This document shows, piece after piece, positions 1-7,651 of a stretch of 64,000 nucleotides of DNA. Made by a program: the position numbers and the translations under genes. Position 1 is the first letter of the stretch. The number at the start of each line of letters is the position of its first letter. Below the pieces are notes generated by a model. It was not told where the DNA came from, did not search any database, and saw only the letters and a program-made list of their open reading frames with translations. Source of the stretch: Terrimonas sp937888905 (GTDB taxonomy: Bacteria; Bacteroidota; Bacteroidia; Chitinophagales; Chitinophagaceae); the NCBI GenBank assembly GCA_937888905.1, contig CALATA010000013.1, forward strand, positions 150,055 through 214,054, read 5' to 3'.

Positions 1-151
1 CGCGGCCCGCAAGCACCGAAGCCAGCGTGCTTTTACCCGCACCGTTGGGCCCCATGATCGCATGCACTTCACCTGGTTTGATTTCCAGGTTCAATCCTTT
101 TAAGATTTTCTTCCCCTCAATTTCTGCGTGCAGGTTCTGAATGTTGAGCAT
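1..151 (-). CDS. sufC: SufC, Fe-S cluster assembly ATPase (5' part only)
   Basis: The reverse strand starts with ATG at 151 and encodes the N-terminus of an ABC-type ATPase: a beta strand (MLNIQNLHAEIEGKK), then a Walker A motif reading GPNGAGKST, after which the window ends. SufC is the cytoplasmic ATPase of the SufBCD scaffold that assembles Fe-S clusters. It starts 43 bases after the sufB stop on the same strand, which fits the Bacteroidota sufB-sufC-sufD order. The C-terminal part (signature motif, Walker B) lies outside the window. The identity rests on Walker A plus context and is very likely. Confidence 0.93.
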   Translation of the reverse strand, partial: MLNIQNLHAEIEGKKILKGLNLEIKPGEVHAIMGPNGAGKSTLASVLAGR

Positions 152-194
152 AGTATGTGTAATTAAAAACGAGTATTTTATTTAAATTAAAATA

Positions 195-1679
195 TTAACC
201 AACGCTGCCTTCAAGACTGATAGCCAGCAACTTTTGTGCTTCCACCGCAAACTCCATCGGAAGCTGGTTCATCACCTCTTTGGCAAAGCCGTTGATGATG
301 AGTGCTACCGCCGTTTCGGTGTCGATGCCGCGTTGATTGCAATAGAAAATCTGGTCTTCCCCAATCTTGGAAGTTGTGGCTTCGTGTTCTACCACGGCCG
401 TATTATTTTTTACTTCGATGTAAGGGAAAGTATGTGCGCCGCATTTATCGCCCAGCAGCAGTGAATCGCACTGGGAGAAGTTGCGCGCGTTTTCGGCGTT
501 GCGGTTTACCTGTACCAGTCCGCGGTAGCTGTTATTGCTGAAGCCTGCGGAGATACCTTTTGATACGATGCGGCTGCGGGTATTCTTCCCGAGGTGCATG
601 ATCTTGGTACCGGTGTCGGCCTGTTGGTAATTATTGGTAACGGCCACTGAATAAAATTCGCCAACGGAATTATCTCCTTTCAGGATCACGCTGGGGTATT
701 TCCAGGTAATGGAAGAACCGGTTTCCACCTGTGTCCAGGATATTTTTGAGTTGTCGCCTTTGCAGATACCGCGTTTGGTTACGAAGTTGTAGATACCTCC
801 CACGCCGTTCTTGTCGCCGGGATACCAGTTCTGAACGGTCGAATATTTCACCTCAGCATTCTCCATGGCCACGATTTCCACCACGGCTGCGTGCAACTGG
901 TTTTCGTCGCGCATCGGAGCCGTACATCCCTCGAGGTAGCTGACATAGCTGCCTTCTTCGGCCACGATAAGGGTACGTTCGAACTGCCCGGTATTCTCGG
1001 CATTGATCCGGAAGTAGGTGGACAATTCCATCGGGCAACGCACGCCTTTCGGAATATAACAGAAAGAACCGTCGCTGAACACGGCGGCGTTCAGGGCGGC
1101 AAAGAAATTATCGGTTACGGGCACCACCGAACTCAGGTGTTTGCGCACCAGCTCGGGGTGTTCCTGGATGGCTTCGCTGATGGAGCAGAAAATGATGCCG
1201 AGTTCGCCGAGTTGTTCCTTGAACGTGGTACCGATGGAGATACTATCGATCACCGCATCCACGGCTACACCGCTCAGACGTTTCTGTTCGTCGAGCGAAA
1301 TGCCGAGTTTTTCGAAAGTGCGGCGGAGCTCAGGATCTATTTCGTCGAGGCTTTTGGGCTTTATCTTCTGCTTGGGAGCGGAATAATAAATAATATCCTG
1401 GTAGTTGATGGGAGGATAATTGATATTGGCCCAATTGGGTTCTTTCATTTTGAGCCAGTGCTGGTAGGCTTTGAGGCGCCATTCCAGCATCCATTCCGGT
1501 TCATTTTTCTTAGCGGAGATAAAGCGAACGGTATCTTCATTGAGGCCGGGAGGTGCCTCATCGGCTTCAATATCGGTAACAAAACCATATTTATAGTCTC
1601 CAAGGACCGCTTTTTCGATGGCTGCACGCTCGTCATCCACTATGACCTCCTGGGGGAGTTGTTCTATTTCTGTTTTCAT
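195..1679 (-). CDS. sufB: SufB, Fe-S cluster assembly scaffold
   Basis: The 494-residue product has the usual SufB length and the typical C-terminal core: a conserved YLEGCTAP block, an NWYPGDKNGVGGIYNFVTKRG block, and a GDKCGAHTFPY block near the end that carries the conserved cysteine region of the beta-helix. SufB receives sulfur and, with SufC and SufD, builds Fe-S clusters in the cytoplasm. I chose ATG at 1679 (MKTEIEQL) over an upstream in-frame ATG at 1709, because a TATCTTTG promoter element lies at 1685-1692 and the ten extra residues (MYKFICIFAA) do not resemble SufB. The gene is followed by sufC after 43 bases and is almost certainly co-transcribed with it. Confidence 0.97.
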   Translation of the reverse strand: MKTEIEQLPQEVIVDDERAAIEKAVLGDYKYGFVTDIEADEAPPGLNEDTVRFISAKKNEPEWMLEWRLKAYQHWLKMKEPNWANINYPPINYQDIIYYSAPKQKIKPKSLDEIDPELRRTFEKLGISLDEQKRLSGVAVDAVIDSISIGTTFKEQLGELGIIFCSISEAIQEHPELVRKHLSSVVPVTDNFFAALNAAVFSDGSFCYIPKGVRCPMELSTYFRINAENTGQFERTLIVAEEGSYVSYLEGCTAPMRDENQLHAAVVEIVAMENAEVKYSTVQNWYPGDKNGVGGIYNFVTKRGICKGDNSKISWTQVETGSSITWKYPSVILKGDNSVGEFYSVAVTNNYQQADTGTKIMHLGKNTRSRIVSKGISAGFSNNSYRGLVQVNRNAENARNFSQCDSLLLGDKCGAHTFPYIEVKNNTAVVEHEATTSKIGEDQIFYCNQRGIDTETAVALIINGFAKEVMNQLPMEFAVEAQKLLAISLEGSVG

Positions 1680-1684
1680 CGCTG

Positions 1685-1720
1685 CAAAGATACAAATGAA
1701 TTTGTACAAAAAAGTACAAA
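1685..1720 (-). promoter_or_regulatory. sufB promoter -7 box and TTTGTAC inverted repeat
   Basis: On the reverse strand TATCTTTG (1692-1685) is an exact match to the Bacteroidota -7 consensus TAnnTTTG and ends five bases before the sufB ATG. Just upstream, at 1701-1720, lies an inverted repeat with perfect 7-base arms, TTTGTAC, six A residues, GTACAAA. Its position over or just upstream of the promoter is what one expects of a repressor operator. I see no clear -33 TTTG at the usual distance. That a suf regulator binds here is inference. Confidence 0.55.
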
Positions 1721-1847
1721 CAATGCCGTTTTATTGGGGGAGATACTGTAAATCAGACCCGTTTCAGGGGCGTTTCAACATAATGACACAGCAGGTCCGT
1801 ATTTGTTCGTAAACGCTTAAAAGTTTCCGGGAGTCGAAAACGCGGGA

Positions 1848-2876
1848 TCAGGCGACGCCGGTTTGTTGCTGGCGGCGCCAGGCGGCCGGGCTGAGACCGG
1901 TCCAGCGGCGAAAAGCCCGCAGAAAAGCTCGTTGTTCTTCATAACCAAGCATCGCCGCGATATCTTTTATGGGATACTGGCTGGCGCGGAGATAATCCTG
2001 AGCCAGTTGTTGCCGAACCCGGGTTACGATATCGGAAAACCGGGTTCCTTCTTCTTCCAGATGTCGTTGCAGGCTACGCGGGCTACAATTGAAGTTGGCG
2101 GCGACCGCCTCCAGGCCGGGCATTTGCCGGTAAGAATTGCTGAGGAGAAAATGGAAAACGCGTTGCTGCAAAGTCGTGGTTTCATCGGGCTCGCGGGCAC
2201 ACATGGCGGTTACGCGTTGCAGCAGAAAATTCTGCAGACTATAATTGGCAGATAAGATAGTCAGGTCTTCATAACGCCGGTGAAACCCGATAGACAACTC
2301 CCCTGCCTTGCCTTTTACCGGGCAACGGAAGATGCGGGTATATTCGTGGTGGTCTGGAATGGCATAAGGAAAGCGGGCGGACAGCGGTTCGATGCGTTCA
2401 GGCAACAGGCCGTCGAGTTCGTGCAAAGCAAATACGATCAGGTAATCGCCGAAATGCCGCGCGGTGTGCGGATAGCGTTGCGTACGGCGTGTATTTTCCA
2501 TAAAATGTAAAGTGGTGGTGCGGCTATCACGGCTGATCCGGAAGCGATAAAGGTCGGTGAGCAAGTGCGCCATTGCGCCGGCGTGATCGAGCGCTTCACC
2601 AACGGTATTGCTGGTAAGAATCACCTGTCCAACTACACCCAACGCGGCGAGCTGCATGGCTTCACCAAAATGCAAACCGAATAAAGAATCCTGTGTAAGA
2701 TGAGCGGCATTCTTCCACAGGTGTTCGAATTGAACGGGCGTCAACCTCATGGAAGCATCGCGGGCGAGCACGGCGTAGTCGACACCGGAAAGGCGGCATA
2801 AATGCGAAGCAGGCACGCCCCGCTGCGCTGCATAGCTCAATAAAGCCAGGGCCACACGATGCTGCAGATTTTCCAT
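1848..2876 (-). CDS. AraC-family regulator with Arabinose_bd-type N-terminal domain
   Basis: The 342-residue protein has an N-terminal domain of about 200 residues of the type found in OruR/ArgR-like AraC proteins (FGLHFGEAMQLAALGVVGQ is typical). The C-terminal double HTH spans about residues 245-335: a first helix pair in GLEAVAANFNCSPRSLQRHL and a second in PIKDIAAMLGYEEQRAFLRAF. It is probably a transcriptional activator or repressor responding to a small molecule. It is divergent from the small membrane gene at 3022, and the shared gap holds a perfect palindrome (2944-2955), so that gene is the likeliest target. A possible -7 box (TATTTTTG) lies at 2890-2897 on the reverse strand. Confidence 0.9.
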   Translation of the reverse strand: MENLQHRVALALLSYAAQRGVPASHLCRLSGVDYAVLARDASMRLTPVQFEHLWKNAAHLTQDSLFGLHFGEAMQLAALGVVGQVILTSNTVGEALDHAGAMAHLLTDLYRFRISRDSRTTTLHFMENTRRTQRYPHTARHFGDYLIVFALHELDGLLPERIEPLSARFPYAIPDHHEYTRIFRCPVKGKAGELSIGFHRRYEDLTILSANYSLQNFLLQRVTAMCAREPDETTTLQQRVFHFLLSNSYRQMPGLEAVAANFNCSPRSLQRHLEEEGTRFSDIVTRVRQQLAQDYLRASQYPIKDIAAMLGYEEQRAFLRAFRRWTGLSPAAWRRQQQTGVA

Positions 2877-2943
2877 TTCGTTGTTTTCTCAAAAATAAAC
2901 TGTAGCATTTATAAAAAGCCGATATGGCGGAAAATGATACATA

Positions 2944-2991
2944 GTTGGCGCCAACGGACATCTGGCTGGCGCAAGAAGACAGGTAGTTTTG
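2944..2991 (+). promoter_or_regulatory. Palindrome and -7 box between divergent AraC gene and membrane gene
   Basis: GTTGGCGCCAAC at 2944-2955 is a perfect 12-base palindrome, and two further TGGC(G) words occur nearby. TAGTTTTG at 2984-2991 matches TAnnTTTG and lies 30 bases before the ATG at 3022. The arrangement suggests an operator upstream of a promoter that serves the small membrane gene. Binding by the neighbouring AraC protein is inference. Confidence 0.5.
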
Positions 2992-3021
2992 TGGTATTAT
3001 AAATCACTAAAACTTTCAACT

Positions 3022-3411
3022 ATGTTATCGCTTAAAAACACACTTTTACTGAATGCGCTTAGTTCCGGTATGACTGGTATTATATTAATCTGTTTTGCCC
3101 GGCCCGCGGCTGAGTTGTTTGGTCAGGTGCAGGCCGCACCGTTTTCCGGTGTTGGGGTGTTCCTTCTTGTATTTGCCCTATATGTGTTTCGCGCATCCCG
3201 CCGGACGCCGGTGCGCAGTAACGAAGCCCGGTTGATTACGGGGCTCGACCTGTCGTGGGTCTTGGCGAGTGTGGTGTTGCTTTTATGGATAAGCAATCAG
3301 TTTTCCATTGTGGGAAATGTGCTGATTGCTGCCGTTGCAGGATGGGTTGGGTTGATGGCGATGTTGCAGTGGCGCGGATTGCGGGTGGCAATTGCCAACC
3401 GGCAACCGTGA
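3022..3411 (+). CDS. Small four-helix membrane protein, unknown function
   Basis: The 129-residue protein begins MLSLKNTLLLNALSSG and shows four hydrophobic stretches (about residues 8-26, 40-55, 72-95 and 98-115) separated by short polar loops with RASRRTPVRS between the second and third. It is an inner-membrane protein of the short Bacteroidota type seen beside AraC genes. I do not recognise a function. ATG 3022 is preferred to an upstream in-frame TTG at 2989, because the promoter box TAGTTTTG overlaps 2989 and the N-terminus from 3022 starts the first helix properly. It may be controlled by the divergent AraC protein. Confidence 0.75.
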   Translation: MLSLKNTLLLNALSSGMTGIILICFARPAAELFGQVQAAPFSGVGVFLLVFALYVFRASRRTPVRSNEARLITGLDLSWVLASVVLLLWISNQFSIVGNVLIAAVAGWVGLMAMLQWRGLRVAIANRQP

Positions 3412-3487
3412 AATGGTGCTAAACAACTGAACTATTGGCCTTAATGCTTTGGTACCATTGTTGTTTTATCTTATTAAACATCTCATC

Positions 3488-3847
3488 ATGAAAGACAATA
3501 TCATAGACTTGGAAAAAAAATATTGGGACGCTATGGCCAATAAAGACTTTGAAACAGTAAAAAGCCTTACAAAGTTCCCGTGTATTGTGGCTGGCAGAAA
3601 TGGCGTGATGAGCGTGGATGCGAGCACTTACGAAAAGATGTTTAACAGCAATGGCAGGTCGATGGAAGTGAAGAGTATCTCCGACGAACAGGTGCAAACC
3701 GGCGAAGATCATACAATGCTGGCCTACCTGATCGAATTAAGTTATGATGGAGTTTCCATGAAATGTGCCTGTACATCTACATGGATAAAAGAAAACAATG
3801 ATTGGAAGTGTGCCATGCATACGGAAAGTGACTTGGTTAAGAAATAA
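3488..3847 (+). CDS. NTF2-like (DUF4440/SnoaL-type) protein
   Basis: The 119-residue protein starts MKDNIIDLEKKYWDAMANKD, which is the typical opening helix of DUF4440-type NTF2-like folds (E-x3-W-x2-A-x2-x-D), followed by FPCIVAGRNGVMSVD and a C-terminal WKCAMHTESDLVKK strand. Such proteins are small cone-shaped folds, often enzymes acting on small ketones or accessory stress proteins, usually cytoplasmic. No catalytic assignment is possible. ATG 3488 gives the natural family N-terminus. The gene is convergent with accA and shares with it the hairpins at 3915-3969. Confidence 0.8.
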   Translation: MKDNIIDLEKKYWDAMANKDFETVKSLTKFPCIVAGRNGVMSVDASTYEKMFNSNGRSMEVKSISDEQVQTGEDHTMLAYLIELSYDGVSMKCACTSTWIKENNDWKCAMHTESDLVKK

Positions 3848-3914
3848 GTCTTTACTCTTCATTTGTCAGTCTGAACCTTTGACCTAATTATTAAATAGTA
3901 GCAACATTCCTCGC

Positions 3915-3940
3915 CGTTGTTGGTCTTCAGACCAACAACG
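3915..3940. repeat. GTTGGTCT-type inverted repeat
   Basis: A 12-base perfect inverted repeat, CGTTGTTGGTCT, TC, AGACCAACAACG. The core GTTGGTCT...AGACCAAC is the same as the internal hairpins of the two MITE-like copies at 5331-5572 and 11978-12208, so this may be a remnant or a minimal form of that element. Like both copies it sits in a gap downstream of genes that face each other. Confidence 0.7.
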
Positions 3941-3942
3941 CA

Positions 3943-3969
3943 AAAAGCGCGGTACTGATCCGCGCTTTT
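3943..3969. terminator. Bidirectional intrinsic terminator between NTF2-like gene and accA
   Basis: AAAAGCGCGG and CCGCGCTTTT form a 10-base stem with a 7-base loop. The A and T tracts at the feet give a U-run in both directions. It lies between the stop codons of two convergent genes (3847 and 3999). Confidence 0.8.
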
Positions 3970-3998
3970 CTATTTTGTTTCCGTTCGAAAAAAATTCA

Positions 3999-4976
3999 TC
4001 AGGCCGGCACTTCATCCCAGAAGCCCATTTTGCTGAACTTCTCGATGCGTTGCGTTATGCGCTCCTGCGCTGGTATCTCGCGCAGTTGGCGGATAACCGG
4101 CACAAGATGTTCTTTGAGGATGCGGGCAGATTCATCATAATCCCAATGCGCACCGCCGGCAGGTTCGGGAATGATGCCATCGATCAGACCGAAGCCCAGC
4201 ATTTTATCGCCGGTGAGTTTGAGTTGTTCGGCCGCAATTTCTTTTTGCGCCCAGCTGCGCCAGAGAATAGTGCTGCAGTTTTCGGGCGAGATAACGGTGT
4301 ACCATGAATTTTCCATCATGAATACACGGTCGCCAACGCCGATACCGAGTGCGCCGCCGCTGGCACCTTCACCGATGATCACGCAGATCACGGGAACGGT
4401 AAGCCGCATCATTTCATAAATATTGCGGGCGATGGCTTCGCCTTGTCCGCGTTCTTCAGCCTCGAGACCGGGAAATGCGCCGGGGGTATCGATGAGGGTG
4501 ATGATGGGTTTATTGAACTTCTCCGCGAGTTTCATGAGGCGGAGGGCTTTGCGGTAACCTTCGGGGTTGGCCATACCGAAATTGCGGAGCTGGCGCATTT
4601 TGGTATTGATGCCTTTTTGCTGACCGATGATCATCACGGTTTCGCCATCGAGGTTGGCAAAGCCGCCTACCATGGCTTTATCGTCTTTCACGTTGCGGTC
4701 GCCGAAGAGTTCCACGAATTGTGTGGTCATCTTCTGAATGTACTTGAGTGTATACGGGCGATCCGGGTGACGGCTGAGCTGCACGCGTTGCCAACTGCTG
4801 AGCTGGCTGGTCAGTTCTGTGCGTTTATCGAGGATCTTCTGTTCGAGTATATTGATCTGGTCACCGAGGTCGAGGTGGTGTTTGTCCTGGCGGGCTTTGG
4901 TGATCTCGATCTCTTCGATGAGATCTTTGATCGGTTTTTCAAAGTCCAGGAATTGTCTGTTGGCGTTACTGGGCAT
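3999..4976 (-). CDS. accA: Acetyl-CoA carboxylase carboxyltransferase subunit alpha
   Basis: The 325-residue protein is full length for bacterial AccA. It opens with the LDFEKPIKDLIEEIE helix region, followed by a coiled-coil segment and the SRHPDRPYTLKYI block. The crotonase-like core shows TLIDTPGAFPGLEAEERGQG and IGEGASGGALGIGVGDRV, the oxyanion-hole region, and then SPENCSTILW. With AccD it transfers the carboxyl group from biotin on AccB to acetyl-CoA, giving malonyl-CoA for fatty acid synthesis in the cytoplasm. It stands alone here, as accA often does. Nothing is unusual in it. Confidence 0.97.
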   Translation of the reverse strand: MPSNANRQFLDFEKPIKDLIEEIEITKARQDKHHLDLGDQINILEQKILDKRTELTSQLSSWQRVQLSRHPDRPYTLKYIQKMTTQFVELFGDRNVKDDKAMVGGFANLDGETVMIIGQQKGINTKMRQLRNFGMANPEGYRKALRLMKLAEKFNKPIITLIDTPGAFPGLEAEERGQGEAIARNIYEMMRLTVPVICVIIGEGASGGALGIGVGDRVFMMENSWYTVISPENCSTILWRSWAQKEIAAEQLKLTGDKMLGFGLIDGIIPEPAGGAHWDYDESARILKEHLVPVIRQLREIPAQERITQRIEKFSKMGFWDEVPA

Positions 4977-5079
4977 AACTTAATAGATAGTAAAATGAGC
5001 GGCTAAATTAACGGAAAAATCCAGAAAAGGGTTTAAATGCAAAAAGCTGAGGTTGTGAAAGATAAATAATCTAAAAACT

Positions 5080-5111
5080 TTTGGAGGAAATATTGTGTCG
5101 CCTTATCTTTG
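5080..5111 (+). promoter_or_regulatory. Promoter of the first tRNA-Asp
   Basis: TTTG at 5080-5083 and TATCTTTG at 5104-5111 are separated by 20 bases, a good match to the Bacteroidota sigma-A promoter (TTTG, then TAnnTTTG). The tRNA begins 39 bases further on. Confidence 0.75.
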
Positions 5112-5150
5112 CCGTCCCTTAATGATTAACACTTGTGTTGATCAAGGTAA

Positions 5151-5224
5151 GGATCGGTAGTTCAGTTGGTTAGAATGCCGCCCTGTCACGGCGGAGGTCG
5201 CGGGTTCGAGTCCCGTCCGGTCCG
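5151..5224 (+). tRNA. tRNA-Asp (anticodon GTC), copy 1
   Basis: A 74-base cloverleaf: acceptor GGATCGG pairs with CCGGTCC, with one T-G pair. The anticodon stem GCCGCC/GGCGGA carries the loop CTGTCAC with anticodon GTC, and the T arm contains GGTTCGAGTCC. GTC is the substrate of queuosine and glutamyl-queuosine modification. The sequence, and the following terminator except for one base, are repeated at 23773-23878 in the same orientation. Confidence 0.97.
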
Positions 5225-5230
5225 CAGGAA

Positions 5231-5256
5231 GCTTCGAAGAAATTCGAGGCTTTTTT
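5231..5256 (+). terminator. tRNA-Asp terminator, copy 1
   Basis: GCTTCGAA, a GAAA loop and TTCGAGGC form an 8-base stem (one T-G pair) followed by six T. It lies six bases after the tRNA. Confidence 0.85.
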
Positions 5257-5330
5257 GTTTTTTTACATCCTTCGAGAATACCATGCGACATTCATAATCA
5301 TTTAATACATACGAATGTTGTTCTTGAAGA

Positions 5331-5572
5331 CACCATAACTATTAGGAACATTTATCCCAGGAGTCGCTTTTCATTTTTAAACGTAATGGCGGCGTGAGGT
5401 ATAAATTAGCGCCCTTGTTGAGCTCCCGACCAACAGGCAAGCGTCAGGTAGCTTTGATAAGTTAAGGGCAACTTCGTAAATAACTCAAAGATGAGCAGGC
5501 CCGTTGGTCTGGAGACCAACGGTGGCGTGATGTCGGATTGACAGGTTTTAAATCTTCCAAACAGTTGTGGTG
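5331..5572 (+). mobile_element. MITE-like repeat, copy A
   Basis: About 242 bases that recur in inverted orientation at 11978-12208 with roughly 85 percent identity by eye. Both ends carry an imperfect terminal inverted repeat of about 18 bases: left CACCATAACTATTAGGAA, right the complement of CACCACAACTGTTTGGAA. Inside are a perfect hairpin (CCGTTGGTCT, GG, AGACCAACGG at 5501-5522) and a second, decayed one near 5413-5436. It encodes nothing convincing and I see no clear target duplication. It fits a non-autonomous miniature transposable element or a large REP-like unit. The gap from 5257 to 5661 otherwise holds only the heptamer array. Confidence 0.72.
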
Positions 5573-5610
5573 AAGGCACCAACAACGTCATGCATCACAT
5601 CTAAAACACC

Positions 5611-5666
5611 ATTCACCATTGACTATTCACTATTCACCATTGACGATTGACGATTGACCATTCACC
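5611..5666. repeat. Heptamer array, ATTSACN type
   Basis: Eight head-to-tail 7-base units that follow ATT[C/G]AC[C/T/G] without a break: ATTCACC, ATTGACT, ATTCACT, ATTCACC, ATTGACG, ATTGACG, ATTGACC, ATTCACC. The last unit overlaps the stop codon of the gene ending at 5662. Confidence 0.85.
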
Positions 5667-6522
5667 ACATCTCCCTCACCACTCCCCACACCTTTCCTCT
5701 CTCCACCCCATACTTTGCCGCATACCTTGTCACACGCACCATGATCTCTCCCATGCCTACCGCCAGTTCAAGCGCCTGCCTCATGGCAAACCAGGAATGC
5801 GAGCGATAATATGCAAATTGCTTTTTTCTCATCTGCCTTACCAGCGCCAGCCCTCTGGGATCCAGCAGATCCGACACATCCGGCGTCAATGCTATTTTTA
5901 CTTTATCCAGTATATTCAGTTTTACAAACCCTGCCTGCTCGTAGGCCGCTGCATGTGTCGCATATACGAGATCATTAAACGCTGTATCGTTCAATTCCGC
6001 TACCGGATTGCCTGCCAGCACATCTTCTATAGCTGTCTGCAGATTGACGAGCGTCCGGTCAAGCCATTGCTGCCCGTTGCTGCTCAACGTTTCCCTAGTT
6101 TCTTCCCTGAACCGCTGCAGGTATTTGTGTCCGTAGTTTAAATAATACGTTGGTGGAGCTGTGCGCCAGTTACCACTTTCAACACGCCTTTGCTGAAAGT
6201 CAAAATACCGCAACAGGTAATAGTTATCCGAACCCGCCTTATTCCTGTAAGACACTGGCTGCGCCATATCGTATCGTTGTGAGTTATTCGTTGTATCTAT
6301 CAATACACCCAGGCTGAATTCATCAAAGTACAGCATCGGGAGATATTTCCCGGAAACGCATAGCGTATCAGGTGTGGCTGCTTTAATAAATTGATTGGAA
6401 AAAAGCAGCAGCTTCTCCTTTGGTTTGTCCCGGGATATGATGGTTGCTTCCGCTTTTTGTGCCCGGGCTATTTTTGCCGCAATCATCATACTCAGGAAGA
6501 CAGACACAAAAGCATATCGCAT
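5662..6522 (-). CDS. Secreted protein of unknown function
   Basis: The 286-residue protein starts MRYAFVSVFLSMMIAAKIARAQ, a standard signal peptide with a likely cut after ARAQ, so it is exported to the periplasm or beyond. The mature part contains an LRYFDFQQRR region, a long helical middle (WLDRTLVNLQTAIEDVLAG) and a basic C-terminus. A helix near TAFNDLVYATHAAAYEQAGF is followed by LNILDKVKIALTPDVSDLL, which resembles amphipathic structural helices. I recognise no family. ATG 6522 is used because it begins the signal peptide; an open frame continues upstream to 6663 but adds a Cys-rich stretch unlike an N-terminus. The beta-barrel gene upstream ends 97 bases away. Confidence 0.7.
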   Translation of the reverse strand: MRYAFVSVFLSMMIAAKIARAQKAEATIISRDKPKEKLLLFSNQFIKAATPDTLCVSGKYLPMLYFDEFSLGVLIDTTNNSQRYDMAQPVSYRNKAGSDNYYLLRYFDFQQRRVESGNWRTAPPTYYLNYGHKYLQRFREETRETLSSNGQQWLDRTLVNLQTAIEDVLAGNPVAELNDTAFNDLVYATHAAAYEQAGFVKLNILDKVKIALTPDVSDLLDPRGLALVRQMRKKQFAYYRSHSWFAMRQALELAVGMGEIMVRVTRYAAKYGVERGKVWGVVREMW

Positions 6523-6619
6523 AAATAATGGCCGCACGGTGGTTCTTATCTTAGCGGCGGTATTGAAGATAGAACAAAAACATTTCAAGATATATGGCCT
6601 GGCACAATAGATTTCTCCG

Positions 6620-7462
6620 CTACAATCGCACGGCAAAGCCTGTATAATATTGATGCTCCGCATTTTTCTGAAAGCCTTGTATGGAACCGATATCTACCGC
6701 CAGGTTTTTCAGCACGCTCAATTGCAACGCCAGGTTGATGTAATTCTCCATCCGGTGTTCCCTTATTCCATAAGTGGCGTAAGTTTCGATCATTCCTTTC
6801 AGCGATTTTGTCAGTTGATAATCTGCTGCCACAGATTGCAATAGCTGCCAGTCGTATTCCCGGTCATCCGCTACATAGTCCACTTCCTCCTGCACGCCCA
6901 GCGTCCATTTTTCAGAGAGCTTCCAGCGCATCGGAATGATCATTCCGCCCTCGACCAAGTGATGCTCAAAGTGTTTATCTGCCGGCAGCTTGATATACGG
7001 AAGTGCGGCAACGGCAAACTTCCCATCATCATTGCCACAAAAATTCCTTTTCAACCGGAGCGTTACACTGCCACAGGCATCGTACCGTTGCGGTGCGTTG
7101 CCCTCTTCCGTTTTCACCTCATGCCTGAACGTTTCCACGGCCACCTGGAAATCGATCGAGTTCGTTAACCCGAGCTTGGCGGTAAGCGGCGCTACCAGCA
7201 TCTGCCGGTTGCCCGAGCCGCCGTCGCGCGAGCGTTTGAATTTTACCAGGTCGGCTTCGAATTGAAAATGCCCTGCGTCGACAGTTACCGGAGATTCGGT
7301 AATGTCGGGGCGGTCGGTTTCCATTTCTTTTCGCATCAGCGCCTTGGGAACCGGATGAAATACGGAAAAGCGGTTTTTTAAACGATCGGTGGAACTATCG
7401 CGTTGCGCCAGCGCAGGAGCAGAGCAACAGGTTAGTATGAATAAGGCAGATAAAACTTTCAT
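6620..7462 (-). CDS. Outer-membrane beta-barrel protein, transporter/MetA-degradation type
   Basis: The 280-residue protein starts MKVLSALFILTCCSAPALAQ, a signal peptide. The mature protein opens with METDRPDITESPVTVDAGHFQFEADL, the hallmark of a Bacteroidota family usually annotated as transporter or Phenol_MetA_deg-like barrel. After it come alternating beta strands (LTAKLGLTNSIDFQVAVETF, FAVAALPYIKLPA) and the C-terminal strand YYTGFAVRL. It probably sits in the outer membrane; the substrate is unknown. ATG 7462 gives a clean signal peptide. The next gene on this strand (5662-6522) follows. Confidence 0.75.
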   Translation of the reverse strand: MKVLSALFILTCCSAPALAQRDSSTDRLKNRFSVFHPVPKALMRKEMETDRPDITESPVTVDAGHFQFEADLVKFKRSRDGGSGNRQMLVAPLTAKLGLTNSIDFQVAVETFRHEVKTEEGNAPQRYDACGSVTLRLKRNFCGNDDGKFAVAALPYIKLPADKHFEHHLVEGGMIIPMRWKLSEKWTLGVQEEVDYVADDREYDWQLLQSVAADYQLTKSLKGMIETYATYGIREHRMENYINLALQLSVLKNLAVDIGSIQGFQKNAEHQYYTGFAVRL

Positions 7463-7651
7463 ATGATCGCAATCGTTTCTACTTACACTGCAATTGCAAT
7501 ACCAGTTCACTTCCACCACAGGCTGTGCGACAAGCGTTTCCCGGATGCCACATATTTACCGGAAAAATCCCCCCTCGTCGAAATTCCTGCTTCGTGAAAA
7601 GATCAGCACTTTTGATCTTTCAAGATTTTACAACCTAAACCACGCCTTATC

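Noticed and set aside
891..1751. Long open frame on the plus strand opposite sufB (286 codons)
   Set aside because: It is fully antisense to sufB, whose protein sequence is strongly conserved; the plus-strand translation has no recognisable domain.
4443..5006. 187-codon plus-strand frame opposite accA
   Set aside because: Antisense shadow of the conserved accA gene, without a family or promoter.
5406..5591. 61-codon frame in MITE-like copy A
   Set aside because: It lies inside a repeated non-coding element, and the reading frame is not preserved in copy B.
5611..5666. Possible CRISPR array
   Set aside because: Units are seven bases long with no spacers, no cas genes are in the window, and the arrays are too short for CRISPR repeats.
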